Shown here: piece by piece, positions 63,055 through 64,000 of the stretch
Numbering within the stretch: position 1 is the first letter of the stretch
Layout: each line of letters starts with the position of its first letter
Source of the DNA: Vibrio panuliri
Lineage (GTDB): Bacteria > Pseudomonadota > Gammaproteobacteria > Enterobacterales > Vibrionaceae
Length of the DNA: 64,000 bases
Direction: 5' to 3'
NCBI RefSeq assembly: GCF_009938205.1
Contig: NZ_AP019655.1
Location: 62,001-126,000 of the forward strand
The notes under the pieces: generated by a model
What the model saw: only the letters and a program-made list of their open reading frames with translations
What the model was told of the DNA's origin: nothing
Database searches by the model: none
Program-made: the position numbers and the translations under genes

Positions 63055-63076
63055 AAGGCCGCTGAAAGGTGGCCTT
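63055..63076 (+). other. malP-malQ intercistronic hairpin
   Basis: AAGGCC / GGCCTT with a 10-base loop between the two genes. Too weak for a terminator (no T-tract); perhaps attenuates malQ or stabilises the malP end of the message. Confidence 0.45.
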
Positions 63077-63101
63077 TGTCTTATGGCTTTCGGAGAAGTT
63101 T

Positions 63102-64000
63102 ATGATCAGTAATACCGTACTTAAACAGGCGGCTGATGCTGCCAATATCGCCGACTCATACATCAGTGCTTGGGGAAGTGAAGCCAATGTAGAGCAAGAG
63201 AGTATTTTACGTTTACTTGCCGCATTGGGTTACGACACCAAAGATGACCAAGCGTTACTGGCAAGCTGTGCCCAAAAAGCCCAGCTTGATGTGTTAGCGC
63301 CCGTTGTTGTGCTTAAGCAAAATCAAGCATTTGAATTTGCTCTCAATATCGGAAAAACAGCTCGTGAGAGTGATTTTAAGTGGTCAATCCAAACTGAACT
63401 GGGCGAAAGACTGGAAGGGGAAGTGAGCGCGAATATTGTGCGCGATGACCGAGCCACTGGCGGCGCACTTGTCGTGGCACTGCCAACCGAGTTGCCGTGG
63501 GGTTATCACCAATTAATCGTTGAGAAAAAAAGACGTAAGACCCCTTATCAAGCTCGTTTGATTGTCACACCGCAAGCGTGCTTTAAACAGCCTTCTATGG
63601 ATCAAGGCAAAAAAATGTGGGGGCCCAGCATTCAGCTCTACACGTTAAAAAGTAGCCATAACTGGGGCATGGGAGATTTTGGTGACCTCAAACAACTGGT
63701 GGCAGAGATTGCATCCCGAGGTGGCGACTTTGTTGGGCTAAACCCCATTCATTCACTGTTTCCAGCAAACCCAGAAGCGGCAAGTCCGTATAGCCCCTCA
63801 TCACGCCGTTGGCTGAACATTCTCTATATTGATGTGAGTGCCGTCCCAGAGTTTGCTTTGAGCAGTCAAGCTCAGCAAATGGTCGGCAGCGCTGAGTTTC
63901 AACAACGTTTACAGAGTGTTCGAGATACGCATTGGGTGAATTACAGTGAAGTCGCGGCGTTGAAACTCAGCGTTTTGCCTATGCTATTCGCTGAGTTCAA
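63102..64000 (+). CDS. malQ: 4-alpha-glucanotransferase (amylomaltase) MalQ, 5' part
   Basis: First 299 codons; the gene continues beyond the window. Start ATG 63102 with CGGAGAAG before it. The N-terminal domain (ILRLLAALGYDTKDD) and the start of the GH77 catalytic barrel (KMWGPSIQLYTLKSSHNWGMGDFGDLKQLV, GGDFVGLNPIHSLFPANPEAASPYSPSSRRWLN) match E. coli-type MalQ. It transfers glucan chains between maltodextrins so that MalP can use them. The catalytic Asp/Glu lie downstream of the window end. Confidence 0.93.
   Translation, partial: MISNTVLKQAADAANIADSYISAWGSEANVEQESILRLLAALGYDTKDDQALLASCAQKAQLDVLAPVVVLKQNQAFEFALNIGKTARESDFKWSIQTELGERLEGEVSANIVRDDRATGGALVVALPTELPWGYHQLIVEKKRRKTPYQARLIVTPQACFKQPSMDQGKKMWGPSIQLYTLKSSHNWGMGDFGDLKQLVAEIASRGGDFVGLNPIHSLFPANPEAASPYSPSSRRWLNILYIDVSAVPEFALSSQAQQMVGSAEFQQRLQSVRDTHWVNYSEVAALKLSVLPMLFAEF

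Overview
The window looks like a 64 kb stretch of a Vibrio genome, quite possibly the smaller chromosome. The evidence is gene content rather than a database match: a divergent malT / malP-malQ pair, a CpdP-type periplasmic cAMP phosphodiesterase, a TonB cluster with TtpC and a DUF3450 protein, a DUF4056 operon and a moderate G+C content. No rRNA, tRNA, CRISPR array, prophage or complete insertion sequence with target duplications was seen. The only mobile-type gene is a REP-associated tyrosine transposase (RAYT) at 50.7 kb.

Layout. 1-0.8 kb: 3' end of an RND efflux pump. 0.8-3.2 kb: GST and CurA-type reductase with a NemR-like regulator; two identical palindromes sit before curA and before the regulator. 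3.4-5.0 kb: small unknown protein, GNAT enzyme, chloramphenicol-acetyltransferase-like enzyme. 5.1-9.6 kb: LysR regulator divergent from an AaeX-AaeA-AaeB-like exporter. 9.7-13 kb: YidA-type phosphatase, 2TM protein, LysE exporter and methyltransferase, with two repeat-rich gaps. 13-17 kb: PhoX phosphatase, an apparent chemoreceptor remnant, a diguanylate cyclase. 17-21 kb: lipoprotein, then a structured leader and a three-gene outer-membrane operon ending in DUF4056. 21-28 kb: YcdX, a eukaryotic-type glutathione synthetase homologue, a MerR-methyltransferase fusion with a GNAT enzyme, di-haem cytochrome c peroxidase behind a perfect FNR box, a ferric-reductase-like flavocytochrome. 28.7-34.9 kb: sugar ABC transporter plus FGGY pentulose kinase.

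34.9-47 kb is the most interesting part. One strand encodes a YddB-like TonB-dependent receptor, a YddA-like ABC transporter and a PqqL-like M16 protease. This is the gene set of the E. coli yddA-yddB-pqqL locus and of the Pectobacterium Fus ferredoxin-uptake system. The other strand, across a shared promoter with a Fur-like inverted repeat, encodes a complete DUF3450-TtpC-ExbB-ExbD-TonB-TPR energising system. Together they look like a self-contained, iron-regulated module for importing and cutting up an iron-carrying protein or peptide.

47-64 kb: 6-phospho-beta-glucosidase with a lone PTS EIIB, CpdP, the RAYT with five GGACACACAC-type repeats and two small alpha-beta-barrel proteins around it, a hydrolase, a chemoreceptor, a membrane TPR protein, an NfsB-type nitroreductase, then malT facing malP-malQ (malQ runs off the end) with a good CRP site between them.
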